DNA of 64,000 bases from Phanerodontia chrysosporium (lineage: Eukaryota > Basidiomycota > Agaricomycetes > Polyporales > Phanerochaetaceae). The stretch's first letter is position 1. Each line of letters opens with the position of its first letter. The notes under the pieces were generated by a model. That model made no database searches and was not told where the DNA came from. It saw nothing but the letters and a program-made list of their open reading frames with translations. Made by a program: the position numbers and the translations under genes. Shown here piece after piece: positions 47,519 to 58,685 of this stretch. The DNA lies in NCBI GenBank assembly GCA_001910725.1, contig MJGA01000003.1, positions 1,302,001-1,366,000 of the forward strand, in the 5' to 3' direction.

Positions 47519-50002
47519 TCAAAGCCGGAAGAGCCTCGACACCGTCCTCGGGCGGGAAGGGAGAGGGGCAGACAGCTCCCGCTCTACGACGGCCTCGACC
47601 CGCCTTGAGACACAGGCGCCGTCGTCCTGCCATGCGCCGGCCGATCCTGCGGGTGCGCGGACGCAAAACGCGCGGCAGGGGGGGAGAGAGGAACGGGGGG
47701 CGCAGGGGGCACAAACGGTCTCCGTTAATATCCTTGCGAAACGCGGGCGGCGGTCATGCTGGTGTGCTCACCTCCGGGTGTGTCGCCCTCGGTCCACCAC
47801 TTGGCGGTCCACAGGTGGCCCCTGCGCGCAGAGAGACCGGGTCGATCGTCAGCGATCACGGGCTTATGACGCTGCGAACGCGTCGCGGCCGCCCCGCGCG
47901 GCCGCAGGACGCGCGTCGCGTGAGCGGAAGAGACGGAGATGCTTACCCGTACGACACCTGCTGGCCCCTGTGTACACGGTCGAGCTCGACCACGCGGCGA
48001 CTCCGCTGCAGCTGGGGCTGCCCGAGGTGCCGCTCGGCGCACTGCTGCTGCTACTGCTCGACCCGGTCGCGGGGCCGGCACACGCGCTGACTGGTGCGGA
48101 CAGTCAGCAACCTGTCGTGCAAGGGCTCCCCCGCGCAAGGCAGAGGGCAGCGCGCCTGACTCACTTGCACTCCAGTCGCCGTTGGAGTTGGCGCTCGGCG
48201 TGGACGAGGACCACCATTTCGCCTGCAGGACACGCGGTCAGGAGTGGCGCAACCGTCTAGAAAATTCTGGGGTACGGACCTCCCAGATGTAACTGAGCAG
48301 GGTTCAGGCGCAGGGCGTAAGCGTGCATGAAACGCGACAGGAGAAATGGGTGCGTACGTACCCGTTGTAGGAGACCTTGGAGCCCGCGGTGTAAGCTGTC
48401 CCTGAGACGAATGCGGGTGCGGAACATGCAGGGAAGGTGAATCCAGTCCCACCGTCCGCCGTCAGGGTGTTCTTGATTGCGAGGTCGTAGCGGTTGTTGG
48501 CTGCGAAGTAGAAAACTTCAGATCATAGTCCACGGTAGTGGTTGGCGGCTGCACAGACCATATGCTTGGGACGCGTCCCAGAGCATAACGCCACCGAAGG
48601 ACGGGAAGGCTTTGCGCATCTGCGTTGCAATGTTCTGCAACGTGCTGATAGACTGATAGCCAGTTCCTGCCGCAGAACTCGAAGCAGGCGCGCCGATGTA
48701 GACTTTGACATTCGGGTTGGGACTGATAGTGCGCGCCCAGTTGTCCCTGACGAAGTGCTAGCATGAGAACGCGTTATGCGAACATGAGGCCGGCTGTACC
48801 ATATGCCGAAGTCCCAGTTGGAGGCCTGGTTGAAGTTCTGAAGGCCACAAGGGTTGTTATCTGATAAATATGCGGAAGTGAGTTCCTATCGAGGCGTAAG
48901 GTTTGGCAACGTACAAAACTGAACGTAGATTGCATCGAACTTAGCAGCGTTCAGCACTCCACCAAGAGATGCATCTGGGTACACGCATTGCGGTGCTCCG
49001 GTTATGTAGTATCTCGAAAGAGTTGAGTAAAGCCGAACCCTTGCGTGAGTTAAGGCCAACAGGGACACTCACTTCTTGCTTGCTCCGCTAGCATGCGATT
49101 GGATGCGGTTGATGAAAGCTGCATATCCGGTCGACGTGCCACCCTCAATGTCAAGGTCAACCCTGCAGGATAATAATAAACGGACGGAGACGAGTACAAG
49201 TACACGCTAGTCGCGTACCCATCGAGGACGGCGTCTCCAAAGGGACGCGTGGAGCTGCTTCCTCCGAGGAACAGATTCCAGATGGTATCCGCAAAGCTTT
49301 CCGCCTGGCTGTCGCCAGTAAAGCCGACAGAGCCCGTTGCGCCGCCGAGGCTAAGGGTGACGATCTTGCCTTTGGCTTGGCACGTCTTGATATCCGTGCC
49401 AACGGACGTACAGATGGGCAGATTGGTACCGGGGAAGGTTGCATTGTCCGTCGGGTTACAAGTCTACATCCAGACAGACGGGCTAAACGAGACGCGTGCA
49501 AACTCGGGACGGCAAAGCTCACGTTCGCCAGGTTCAGGGAGGGTTCTCCGCCTGGACCGAAGAAGACATTGAGGAAGGCCAACGGGAAGACGTCAATGGC
49601 GTCGTCCTGTACATGCGGCCAGAGATCAGTTCCTCAATATCGAATCCCTGCCAGGGCGCAAGAAAACCATTTGGACGTACTTGGCAATAAAAGGCCAGGG
49701 GCTTCTGCCAGTTGCCAGTGTCGGCGCTGTTGACAGCTCCGTACGAGTTCTGGCCCCAATAGCTGTGGCGCTCGTGTTAGCACATGCATTGACCGCGGGT
49801 TAACCGATGGCTGGTATCGAGATCCTCACACAGCAACCTGTTGGAAACACGCAGATGCCATGATCAGCCGACAGAAGGTTGCAGGGACGACGGAGCCTGG
49901 ACTCACGTTGTCGTACCGGCTATTGTCGAACGCGCTGACAAGCAGAACGCGAGCGCCGACGAGTGCGACTGCCGACAAGAAAGACGCCAGGGACGGAGCC
50001 AT
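47519..50002 (-). CDS. Class III chitinase, GH18, with two C-terminal CBM5/12-type modules
   Basis: Secreted endochitinase. A signal peptide is visible ([20 protein letters not shown]), then [19 protein letters not shown], the start of the GH18 barrel. Active-site strand: [10 protein letters not shown] (Asp-x-x-Asp-x-Asp-x-Glu), split by an intron near 49160-49220. Also present are [63 protein letters not shown] and [10 protein letters not shown]. Two chitin-binding modules follow: one reads [19 protein letters not shown]. The second, after a Ser-rich linker ([14 protein letters not shown]), reads [12 protein letters not shown], then [16 protein letters not shown] and [11 protein letters not shown]. 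About 14 exons are inferred. In the second module a G run at 47965-47968 is one short, so TGGQQVSYG is out of frame unless corrected. A role in wall remodelling or mycoparasitism is likely. Confidence 0.9.
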
Positions 50003-50719
50003 CGGTCTTCAGGAATCAAGGCAGAAACGGGGCTGCAGCGTAGACCACCGGGGCACGACAGTCATCAAATTCGTGCGTCTTATAGGTGCACGACTTACCG
50101 AAGTTTCTGCTTGCTCGAGGCCGAATTTGACGACTTGGGACGTCGTATCGGCACTGAGCACTCATGCGACATGGCGACCGCATGCGTAGGCAGTCAACCC
50201 AACCAGCTGTGTCTTCCAAGTCGAACTAATTTAGCATGATTAAGCTCTGCACATCCTCGTAGAAGCTGGAGGCGCATGCGGTATTGTCGGCTGCCGAAGG
50301 CGGACCGCATTGCGATACTGACGATGAGCAGAACTAGCCACGCTGCTCGAGTACTGAAGCTGGTGCGCCATGCCCCTTCACTGGCGATAGAGCAGAGACT
50401 ACCATGCGAGACGTTCTGAAGAGAAACTAGCACGGTTCGTAGGCTTGTGGCACATCCGGGAGAACTGGCCACGTGCCCTAACTAGGCAACTACCCGACCA
50501 CCCCGAAGGATCAGCGAGGTATACAACAGATTGTATTCGGACAATCTAATGTGGTGATACAGCTATTAGGATCAGTGAGTGCATTAAGACAAATGGTTAA
50601 GGAAGAGCACAGGACTGTCACTGGTACAGCATCACGCGCCTGACCCGTCGCTATCAATGTTGCGTGCTGCGTCCCGCCTCACCATATCTGCATCAGAGAC
50701 AACATGTGAACATTGCATG
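50003..50719. other. Intergenic region, chitinase promoter / CK2 3' end
   Basis: About 717 bp lie between the chitinase start and the CK2 alpha stop, both on the minus strand. I see no coding sequence or clear TATA box; the ORFs lack recognisable content. Confidence 0.45.
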
Positions 50720-52047
50720 CTACCACTCGCGACGATAATGAACCGCACCGAAGTATGGGTGTGCTTGTGCCTCCCGGGCAGTTAGACGTTCTTGGTGGTC
50801 GTATCGCAACAGCTTGTCAAGGAAGTCAATCGCCTCGTTGGAGACGAGCCTCGAGTTCTCCGAGGTGACAAAGCGAGTCCAGGGCTTCCTCGGCCAGCTA
50901 GAACGGGCGTTAGAAGCATACGACAAGGCAGCAAAGGTTCCGCGTACTTCGAGATCATTTCATCGTACTGGGGGTCGAGAGCAATGTCGTACTTCTCGAT
51001 GTACTGGTACAGGCCCTCGGTGCCGAGGACTTTCGCAATCTTGACGAGTTGGTCATAGTTGTCATGGCCGTGGAAGAAAGGCTCCTTGCGGAAAATCTAC
51101 GAGTACGGCCCGATTCTGTGTTGGTCTTTGACTCTATCACAACAGGCTATCACTCACCATGGAAGCGAACATGCAGCCATAGCTCCACATGTCGAGACTG
51201 TAGTCATACTCTTGGAAATCCACGAGCAGTTCAGGGCCCTTGAAGTAACGCGATGCGACGCGGACGTTGTATTCCGTCTTAGGGTGGTAAAATTCGGCCA
51301 GACCCCAGTCAATAAGTCGAAGCTGACAGGAGCGTAAGGATTGGATGGGCTATACAACCAAAGGACGGTTCTTACAGTCCTGCGTTCATGATCGATCATA
51401 ACGTTGTGAGGCTTAACGTCACGGTGCATGATGCCTTTGGAGTGGCAGAAATCCAACGCCTAGCGAACGTCCTCAGCCATAATCAGAGTATGATGTGCTA
51501 CAACGCACTTTGAGCAACTCAAACATGTAGAACCGGATGTCGAAGTCGTTGAACCTGGGATAGAGCACCTTGAAATCGACATTGTGGATGTATTCCGTGA
51601 TCAGTGCAGGAATTTTGGATGATGGGTCTCGGACGACGTCGAGAAGAGCGATGATATTTGGGCCACCAGCAAGGTTCTGGAGAATCTTGATCTCTCGCTT
51701 TATTTTCTTCTTTTTCACAGGCTTCAGAACCTTGATGATGCATCTCTCGTCGTTGACGATGTTCACGCCCTCGAAGACCTGCCCGGAGTTATGGGAGCTT
51801 AGCTTCGGACCATACAACTTTTACAGAGCACGCACCTCAGAGTATTTGCCCCTTCCAACCTTGCGAACAATTTCATAGTGCTCCTGTGCGCCCCACTGTA
51901 CCTGTAAGTTGTCTGATGCAGCGTCAGAAAGGCGAAGGTCCGCATACAGGGATACTCCAGCGCACCGTATTCATACCAGGATGGTCCTAGTTTGGCGTTA
52001 ACATCTGCGTAGACACGAGCCACCGACTTCGTCTGCGATCTTCCCAT
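50720..52047 (-). CDS. cka1: Casein kinase 2 catalytic subunit alpha
   Basis: Constitutive Ser/Thr kinase for acidic sites, with many nuclear and cytosolic targets. The start [20 protein letters not shown] is followed by the N-terminal CK2 motif, [11 protein letters not shown] (Gly loop), [18 protein letters not shown] (catalytic Lys and basic substrate-binding run), [19 protein letters not shown], then [13 protein letters not shown] and the [10 protein letters not shown] region (CK2 has Asp-Trp-Gly in place of Asp-Phe-Gly), [41 protein letters not shown]-terminal: [18 protein letters not shown] and [18 protein letters not shown]. Eight or so exons are inferred. It shares a 242 bp divergent promoter with the SET gene. 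Confidence 0.96.
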
Positions 52048-52289
52048 AACCGCAGAAGAGGAAAGGGACGTTGGAGATGGGCAGGGGGCCGTTGCGGTTC
52101 ACGTCCGCCGCGCCTCGTGAACCCACAACAGAGAGCCATCACAGTCCCGCAGCCGCGTGTCAATTTTCGCACGCTATGCAACACTGACAACGGTAAGCAC
52201 ACCGACCCAATTTTCTCCCTTGCTGCTGGGATACTCTTTGGCAACGTTGATTGACTGATAGAAAGATACCCGTATAATCTTCAAACGAT
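52048..52289. promoter_or_regulatory. Shared promoter, CK2 alpha / SET protein
   Basis: 242 bp separate two divergent starts. No strong TATA box is visible. Both promoters must lie here. Confidence 0.5.
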
Positions 52290-52850
52290 ATGTCTTCAAA
52301 AGTGCCACCGCGCTGGCCTCAGGAAGTGGAGTATATCCGTGCTCAGCGGTACCATTCTTCGGTACCTCAGGAGCTCCGCAACTACCTGTGCCCGAAGACA
52401 AAGGCTAAGGGCAACTGGGGATTTGCAGCAGGCGACCCGCCAGTGGTGATCAAAATCATCGCCGTGGATGATCACCCTGCGAGAGGTCAGAGGGGCTTGT
52501 TCGCTGCACGCAAGATCCCGCCCCGCACGCATATCATCGACTACATCGGCGAAGTGCATACTGACGACAGGCCAAACTCCAACTACGATATTTCTCTGAT
52601 GCGGACCTCCGAAGGCGTCAGCGTCGGGGTGGACGCTAGCTGTGTAGGCAACGAGGCCAGATTCATCAACGACTACAGAGGGGTGGCAGCCAGGCCGAAC
52701 GCTCTCTTTGAGGAGCGCAGGAACAGCAGAGGCGAACTGTGCATGGCAGTATGGAGTGGCAAGGATGAGATTAAGAAAGGTCAGGAGATTCTTGTATCAT
52801 ACGGGAAGAGCTTCTGGCAAGCTCGTTGCGCAGAGCCTACAACCGAGTAG
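52290..52850 (+). CDS. SET-domain protein, intronless, 186 aa
   Basis: Predicted lysine methyltransferase. The protein is one exon, unusual in this window. The SET core reads GQRGLFAARKIPPRTHIIDY, then IGEVHTD, NYDISLMRT, NEARFINDYRG (the S-adenosylmethionine/lysine-site block, with NDYRG replacing the canonical N-H-x-x-x-P-N), AVWSGKDEIKKGQEILVSYG and FW at the end. The short N-terminal part contains PQELRNYLCPKTKAKGNWG. Absent are pre-SET and post-SET cysteine clusters, so histone specificity is unclear. The NDYRG change and the single exon suggest a divergent basidiomycete lineage, perhaps a retrocopy. Confidence 0.85.
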   Translation: MSSKVPPRWPQEVEYIRAQRYHSSVPQELRNYLCPKTKAKGNWGFAAGDPPVVIKIIAVDDHPARGQRGLFAARKIPPRTHIIDYIGEVHTDDRPNSNYDISLMRTSEGVSVGVDASCVGNEARFINDYRGVAARPNALFEERRNSRGELCMAVWSGKDEIKKGQEILVSYGKSFWQARCAEPTTE

Positions 52851-53250
52851 ATTGGCAAAGACGCTACACAACGTCTTAAATTACTGTAGTTGAGTAAACC
52901 CTTGACTCAATGCTCGTTCAGCCCGTGCAAGGCGTCTGCAGGCGGAGGTGGACGAGAGCGTTTTATGCAAATTGTGCCGTCATGGAAGCTAGGTCCTGGG
53001 AATACGTGTTTGGGCCAGGAGAAGTACAATCCAATGGGATGCCGACGTAGATGTGGCGTATGATTGTTCGGACGCTTTGCATCGCTCGGATGTGGCGTTT
53101 GTAGATGGTTGCCTTATTCGTGGCGCAGAATCGTCAGAAGGATCTGGAATAATCCACGTGGCTGCCGTGGGAAATAAATTTCCGGCGCCTGTGTCAGTGC
53201 CCGGGCAATCGGAGGTGCGCTAAACAGAGTCTCATTCGCTTTTCGTCCTC
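52851..53250. other. Intergenic region before the mitochondrial DnaJ
   Basis: About 400 bp between tandem plus genes; no gene or RNA is recognised. It must contain the SET 3' UTR and the DnaJ promoter. Confidence 0.5.
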
Positions 53251-55029
53251 ATGCAGTCACGACTATCGACTCAGCGTATTCGCTCGTTTATATCGTTCTA
53301 CTCCTGTTCCCAACTCCACTCTAGTCCATACCGACCTATCGCGAAATGCATACATACGGGCAACCAGCTACGGTCCAAGGCGGCGTTCCGAATACCAACG
53401 TCATGCGCCGGAAAACATGTGAGCATATCACTTCGACTTTCACTCACGTACCCTGACCTCGTTATTAGAGGGCTTTTCATGCTTCTGCGTCCCGAGCCGC
53501 TCCGAAGAACCCCTACGAGGTGTTAGGCGTTTCTAAGGACGCTTCACAAGCAGACATCAAGAAAGCGTATTTTGCGGTATGTCCAGGGTTCTGTGAGGAG
53601 GTCCTGAACCGAGACTCATGGTATTTTCCCGTGCAGCTTGCGCGGAAGCACCATCCTGACACCAACCCTGACAAGAATGCGAAGGAGAAGTTCGTGGAGA
53701 TCCAGGAGGCCTACGATGTGAGGCACAGTGTTTTTTATGTTCTCCTTACGCAACTCACACGTCTCTCACAGCTTCTAAAGGACGAGAAGAAGCGGGCAGC
53801 ATATGACCAGTACGGGTCTGCTGCTCAGCAACCGGGATTCGATCCGAATGCCTTCGCGGGTGGGTTCGGCGGTGCTGCGGGAGGCTTCCACTACCAGGAT
53901 CTTTCTTCATTGTTTGGCGGAGGGCGAACCGGCGCGCGTGGTTCGCAGGCAGATCTCTTCGAAACCCTGTTTGGCGCCTTCGGAGGGGCTGGTCCTACAG
54001 GACGACAAAATATGCGCGGGAGTGATATAGAAGCCTCTGTCGGTATCTCGTTCATGGAAGCCTGCAAAGGCACATCTCGTACGGTCAACATTCACCCGAT
54101 TGTCAACTGCTCGACCTGTTCCGGTACGGGCCTGAAGCCCGGTGCTAAACGGTCAACATGTACCTCTTGTGGTGGCTCTGGAGCCCGAACATTTGTTCTT
54201 GACAGTGGCTTCCAAATGGCCAGTACCTGCCCGAGCTGTCAGGGTACAGGAAGCACCATTCCACGCGGAAGTCAGTGCGGAGACTGCGCTGGCGTGGGTC
54301 AGGTCAGGACCAAGAAGACGGTCAAGGTTGACATACCTGCCGGTGAGTGACGCTTACTGTATGTAGATGAGCCCGTTTTTTGAAATGTTCTCCAGGTGTG
54401 GAAGACGGCATGTCCATCAGGGTTCCAAATGCAGGCGACGCACCTCTAAGCGGGAAGGGTCAGCCGGGTGACTTGCTCGTCCGTGTAGGCGTTGCCAGCT
54501 CGAAGATGTTCCGGCGGCAGGGTACCAACCTCTACCACGACGTTCGCATTCCGTTCCATACCGCCATCCTAGGCGGTCGCGTACGCGTCCCTACCCTTGA
54601 TGGCGAGGTTGACGTACGGGTTCCTGGTGGAACGCAGCCAGGAGAGGAAATGGTCTTGAAGGGTCGGGGCATACAGTCTGTGTACAACGGCAACAAAGGC
54701 GATCTCTTTGTCACGTTCGCTGTCCAGATTCCGAGGTGTGTTCCATTTACTTCAACGTCTTGCGCTCAGCTGATCACAGGGCCAGGTCGCTCACTAAGCG
54801 ACAGCGAGAAATTCTGCAGATGTACGCGGATGACGTCGAAGGACGCTCAACGGCGAAGTCAAGCGACGACTCGACTCGAGCAACTTCGTCAGGCCAGGAC
54901 GCAGCAAATGCAGATAACGCAGACGCTAATGGTACGAATTCTTTCTCTTCTTTTACGTACCCGGCCACACACCAAGGCGGTTGGGTCTCCCGTACATGGC
55001 ATAGACTGAAAGAGCTCATCGGTTTTTAA
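53251..55029 (+). CDS. mdj1: Mitochondrial type I DnaJ (Mdj1-like) co-chaperone
   Basis: Co-chaperone that stimulates mitochondrial Hsp70 and binds unfolded clients. The first exon is a Ser/Arg/Ile-rich presequence (MQSRLSTQRIRSFISFYS), followed after an intron by NPYEVLGVSKDASQADIKKA and the HPD motif (ARKHHPDTNPDKNAKEK). The J-domain is followed by a Gly/Phe segment (FAGGFGGAAGGFHYQDLSS), then the zinc-finger region with four CxxCxGxG repeats: CSTCSGTG, CTSCGGSG, CPSCQGTG, CGDCAGVG. The C-terminal client-binding half has GVEDGMSIRVPNAGDAPL and KGRGIQSVYNGNKGDLFV. The tail is Ser/Asn/Ala-rich and ends WHRLKELIGF. Six or so exons, roughly 480 aa. This is the class-A DnaJ arrangement. Confidence 0.94.
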
Positions 55030-56173
55030 CCCTGCATATTACATCCCGCTTTCCACGTCTACGCTATGCGTTGATGATCGCCTTTCATGTTCGGAATCTC
55101 ATGACCGCCATGTGCAGACAAGTCAGCGCAAGACGGATCGACATCAGACAGGGCAGAGGGGGAACGTGATCGCAGGAAGAGAGCCGCTGCGTTGTAAATT
55201 GGTCAAGACCGCAAACTCTGAGGACCGGCTGTGGAACAGCTCTAGAATTCTTTTACAGTATTACTGCCGCACTAATGAATACCTTTGCATGCTTCTCTCG
55301 AGGACGCGGTGGTTCTACTCGTAATCGTGAATTTCTATCTATCCGAACCGTAGCTGCTAGCGCCGCGTCCGCTGGGGAACAGTCATGGGTTATAGGGCGT
55401 GCATAAGTGGCATCGTCGTTCCTTCGCGCGGCTGGGGAGGATGAACGTTATGTCGGACTTGTCAGAAGGGTCGCAGGATGTTCTGTCTCGCGAGATAACG
55501 TTGACGATCTCTTTCGTTCGTACGTTGCGCTGGGTATCGCGGAATGCGGTAGGAGTAACGGCGAATTGAGGACCTCATCAATGAGCTCTTGGAGAGAGAT
55601 TTACTGAGTTAATTCAAAGTCTATCGCCGCGTGGAATCATCCACGTAAACTGCTTCAGGTGGTCGAGACCTGCTGGGAAGAGGCTACCCTAGATTATGCG
55701 GCACCTGTAGCGTGCACAGCGCTTTGCGGCTGGTCCAACGGACACTCTTCGCCCGGCACCAGACGCGGTGAGACCGAGTCTCGCGTCTCCCTTCTCCTCG
55801 ACCGACTCTCTCAACATCCACATAATCCTTGACATGCGGTGGCCGTAAAGGCCTTCTCTGATCTTCGGCCTTGCGTTTCCGCTCAAAAAAGGGGACAAAG
55901 GCTATCGTTTGTCGAGTGACCTTGGTGCCCATACTCGGTCATTTGAATCTCGACATGAAGATCTGAGCTCCCCCTCGGTGGAGAACCGTTCGAGACACCA
56001 GAGAACGTTTTCGTGCGCATCTGAGTTGCGCATGACGTTCTCGTTGAGGTAGCAAGACTGGCTCCTGGTGCTCCAATGGAGGTATAAGTACGCTCTCGAA
56101 CAACCGGTGTGTATCCACCAGCACTTTGCTGCCCCACTATTCGCTCAACGACACACGCTTCGTGTCCTCTAAA
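55030..56173. other. Intergenic region, no gene recognised
   Basis: These 1.14 kb lie between the DnaJ and MFS genes. Several short frames are open on both strands, for example 55684-55932 and 55883-56137 on the minus strand, but none has a convincing ATG or splice structure. It holds the DnaJ 3' UTR and the MFS promoter. Confidence 0.45.
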
Positions 56174-58685
56174 ATGTCTACTATAAAGCTCCAGGACAAT
56201 CCAGCGACCACCGCCGCGACAGGGCCTGACTCTGACACTGCGGCGGCGCCGGTGGCGGACTCGCGCCCACCAAATGGGCCGTTCTCTCCTGCGAGTTCGA
56301 AGGCGTCGTCGACGTCTACACTCGTCGAGGACTACGAGCCAACAAAGCCGCCGTCGTTGTCCACTACCCGATTATTACTGGCTCACTTTGGGTCCGTACG
56401 CATCGCTGTCCCCTTTGAATATAGGGTTAACGGATGTGACATAGCGCTGCTCTCACCCTGTTCCTGGCTACCACTGACGCTGTAAGACCCTTACTTCCTC
56501 CTAACGGTGCTCCCATCATCTGACGCTCCTGACTGTGAAGACGATCGTTTCTACGATCCTGCCAACCATATCCAGCGATTTTAATGCGTCCCAGCTGGAG
56601 TACACCTGGGTCGGCGTGGCATACATGCTCACGCAGACGGCCTTCCAGCCCCTCTACGGGAAAATCTCCGATCTTATAGGGAGGAAGGTGAGCACTTCGT
56701 GATGGCTCCTGCACATCACGTCTTAAAGCTTGATTGCCGCAGACTGTTCTTTACAGTAGTATGATTGTCTTCGTGACGGGTTCCATTCTGTGCGGCGGTT
56801 CTCAGAGCATGCTCTGGCTTATCATCGCACGAGCGCTCGCTGGGATCGGCGGGGGAGGTATTGTTAGCCTTGTGTGGACCATTACCTCCGAAATCGTGGA
56901 AGAGAAGTCCCGTGCGAAGTGGTCTCAGGCCCTTAGCATCACCTGGAGCTGCTCGGCGATAGCTGGGCCTCTTCTGGGCGGTGCCTTCAGCAGTACGTAC
57001 CGACCCTTACCGAGACTACCTGGGCTGAAAGGTTCCTAGACAGCGGCGGCCTTTTGAGCTGGAGATGGGCATGTGAGTGCTCACGTTACTCATCGGGATT
57101 AAGGCCGCTGAATAGGGCCCCTAGTTTACCTCAACCTCCCTGTCTGTCTTGTTGCCCTGACAGTGCTCTTGCTCGCCCTCCGTGGGGTTGACGTGGGTGT
57201 GTCGCAACAGACGTCATGGAACCGATTTGCGCACACTTTCGATTTCCTCGGCCTGTATGTCTCGCTCTGGCTCACACTCCTGACACATGCTCACTCGGTT
57301 GCACAGCTCATTGTTTATGTGCGGTAGCAGCTGCATCATCATCGGCTTTAGTTTCTCCGGGACTCTCGGATGTGAGTCTGAGAGCAGCCTAGACTCATAT
57401 TACTCAGTACCGCTCACGGCCAACACTGTAGGGGACAATCCCGGAACATTGATCTTGATTATATCTGGTCTGGCCATTCTCATTCTCGCGGGTTGCTACG
57501 AAATCCGAACAAAACGCGATGCCTTGTTCCCCCGAGCGGCCTTCGTCGATCTCTCGACAGGTAGGTCTTGTACACCACGGAAAAGCTGACCGTTAACGCT
57601 CTTCCTAGTTATTATTCTCATGGTTAATTTCTTGCACAATCTGTGCTTCAATGCTGGGACGTTCTACTTGGCTCTGTATTTCCAGGTGCGTATCTCCATC
57701 CTGAATGAGACGTTGTTACTAATACGAGAATAGTCTGTGGAAGGCCTCGAGCCTGTCATCGCTGGACTGCACATGCTGCCGTATTCATTAGGATCCTCGG
57801 TCGCTTCCCTCCCTGGTTTGTCAAACTTCACGGCTAGCTAAATTTGTGCTGATCGGTGCATTTAGTTGCCTGGTACATTTCGTGGTGGCAGAAGAGGAAA
57901 GGGAACACCAGCGGCCAAAAGCTGATGATCTGTTGCGGCCTCTGTCTCGCCTCACTGGGTTTTGGTAGGTCCCTGACACAGGTCGCCATGTTCGTCGCAG
58001 CTAATGCGTGCAAGGTCTAATGATCATGCTCAACGATTCGTCTTCGCACGCCGTTCAATACATTCTCCCCCTACTCTGTGGCATCGGACTTGGCATGCTT
58101 TTCCACGCGCCGTACCAGATTTTTACCAAGACGCTCAAGTCTAGCGAGCTCGCATCCGGGACCAGTGCGTTCTTCTTGGTCCGCTTCACGGGCGCAACAG
58201 TCGGTCTTGTACGTTCCTTGTCGGGTTCCTAGTGTCTATCACTCACGGTTCGCAGTCTGTTGCAGGGGCGGTATTCAATCGTCGCCTGGCCCAGTCATTG
58301 CCAGTCGGCTTCGGGCCTTCAAGCCCCAATCTTGATCTCAACCATCTGAGTGCGATCGCTCCGTTGAGCCTTCAACTCGAAGTGATTCACGCAGTGTCGA
58401 CGTCGATCCAGGTAGACCACAAAGCTTCATTGTCTTATGATCTTACGTTAACGCCGTCCGTAGACCATCTGGGCAATATGCTGCCCTTGTCTTGGTGTGG
58501 CGTTCATCGTCGGTGGTTTTAGTTGCATGTTCGCCGCACTTGATCTAACACCCCCCGAACAGATCTCGCTCTTCCTCAAAAACTTGTCCTTCAAACCGGA
58601 TGACCGACTAAGCACCGAGGCTGTTGAAAAATCCGCTGATATTACCCCAGCAACCCTGTCGGGCACTGGTGGGCTGCAAGTGTGA
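56174..58685 (+). CDS. MFS transporter, DHA2-type drug/H+ antiporter-like
   Basis: Plasma- or vacuolar-membrane exporter. The N-terminal 65 residues are a Ser/Pro/Thr-rich cytosolic tail (MSTIKLQDNPATTAATG). Then come LFLATTDATIVSTILPTISS (TM1 with the DHA2 motif D1), WVGVAYMLTQTAFQPLYGKI, SDLIGRK (motif A), GSQSMLWLIIARALAGIGGG, IVSLVWTITSEIVEEKSRAKW, GPLLGGAFS, LSWRWAFYLNLPVCL, and then the second half with further TM segments (LILIISGLAILILAGCYEI, FNAGTFYLALYFQSVEGLEP, YILPLLCGIGLGMLFHAPYQ, FLVRFTGATVGLSVAGAVF). Fourteen membrane segments are expected for this subfamily. About ten exons. The substrate is unknown; it is not part of a metabolite cluster here. Confidence 0.92.

Noticed and set aside
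47410..48290. Long Arg/Ala-rich frames on both strands
   Set aside because: These are GC-rich shadow frames over the chitinase C-terminal exons and its 3' end.
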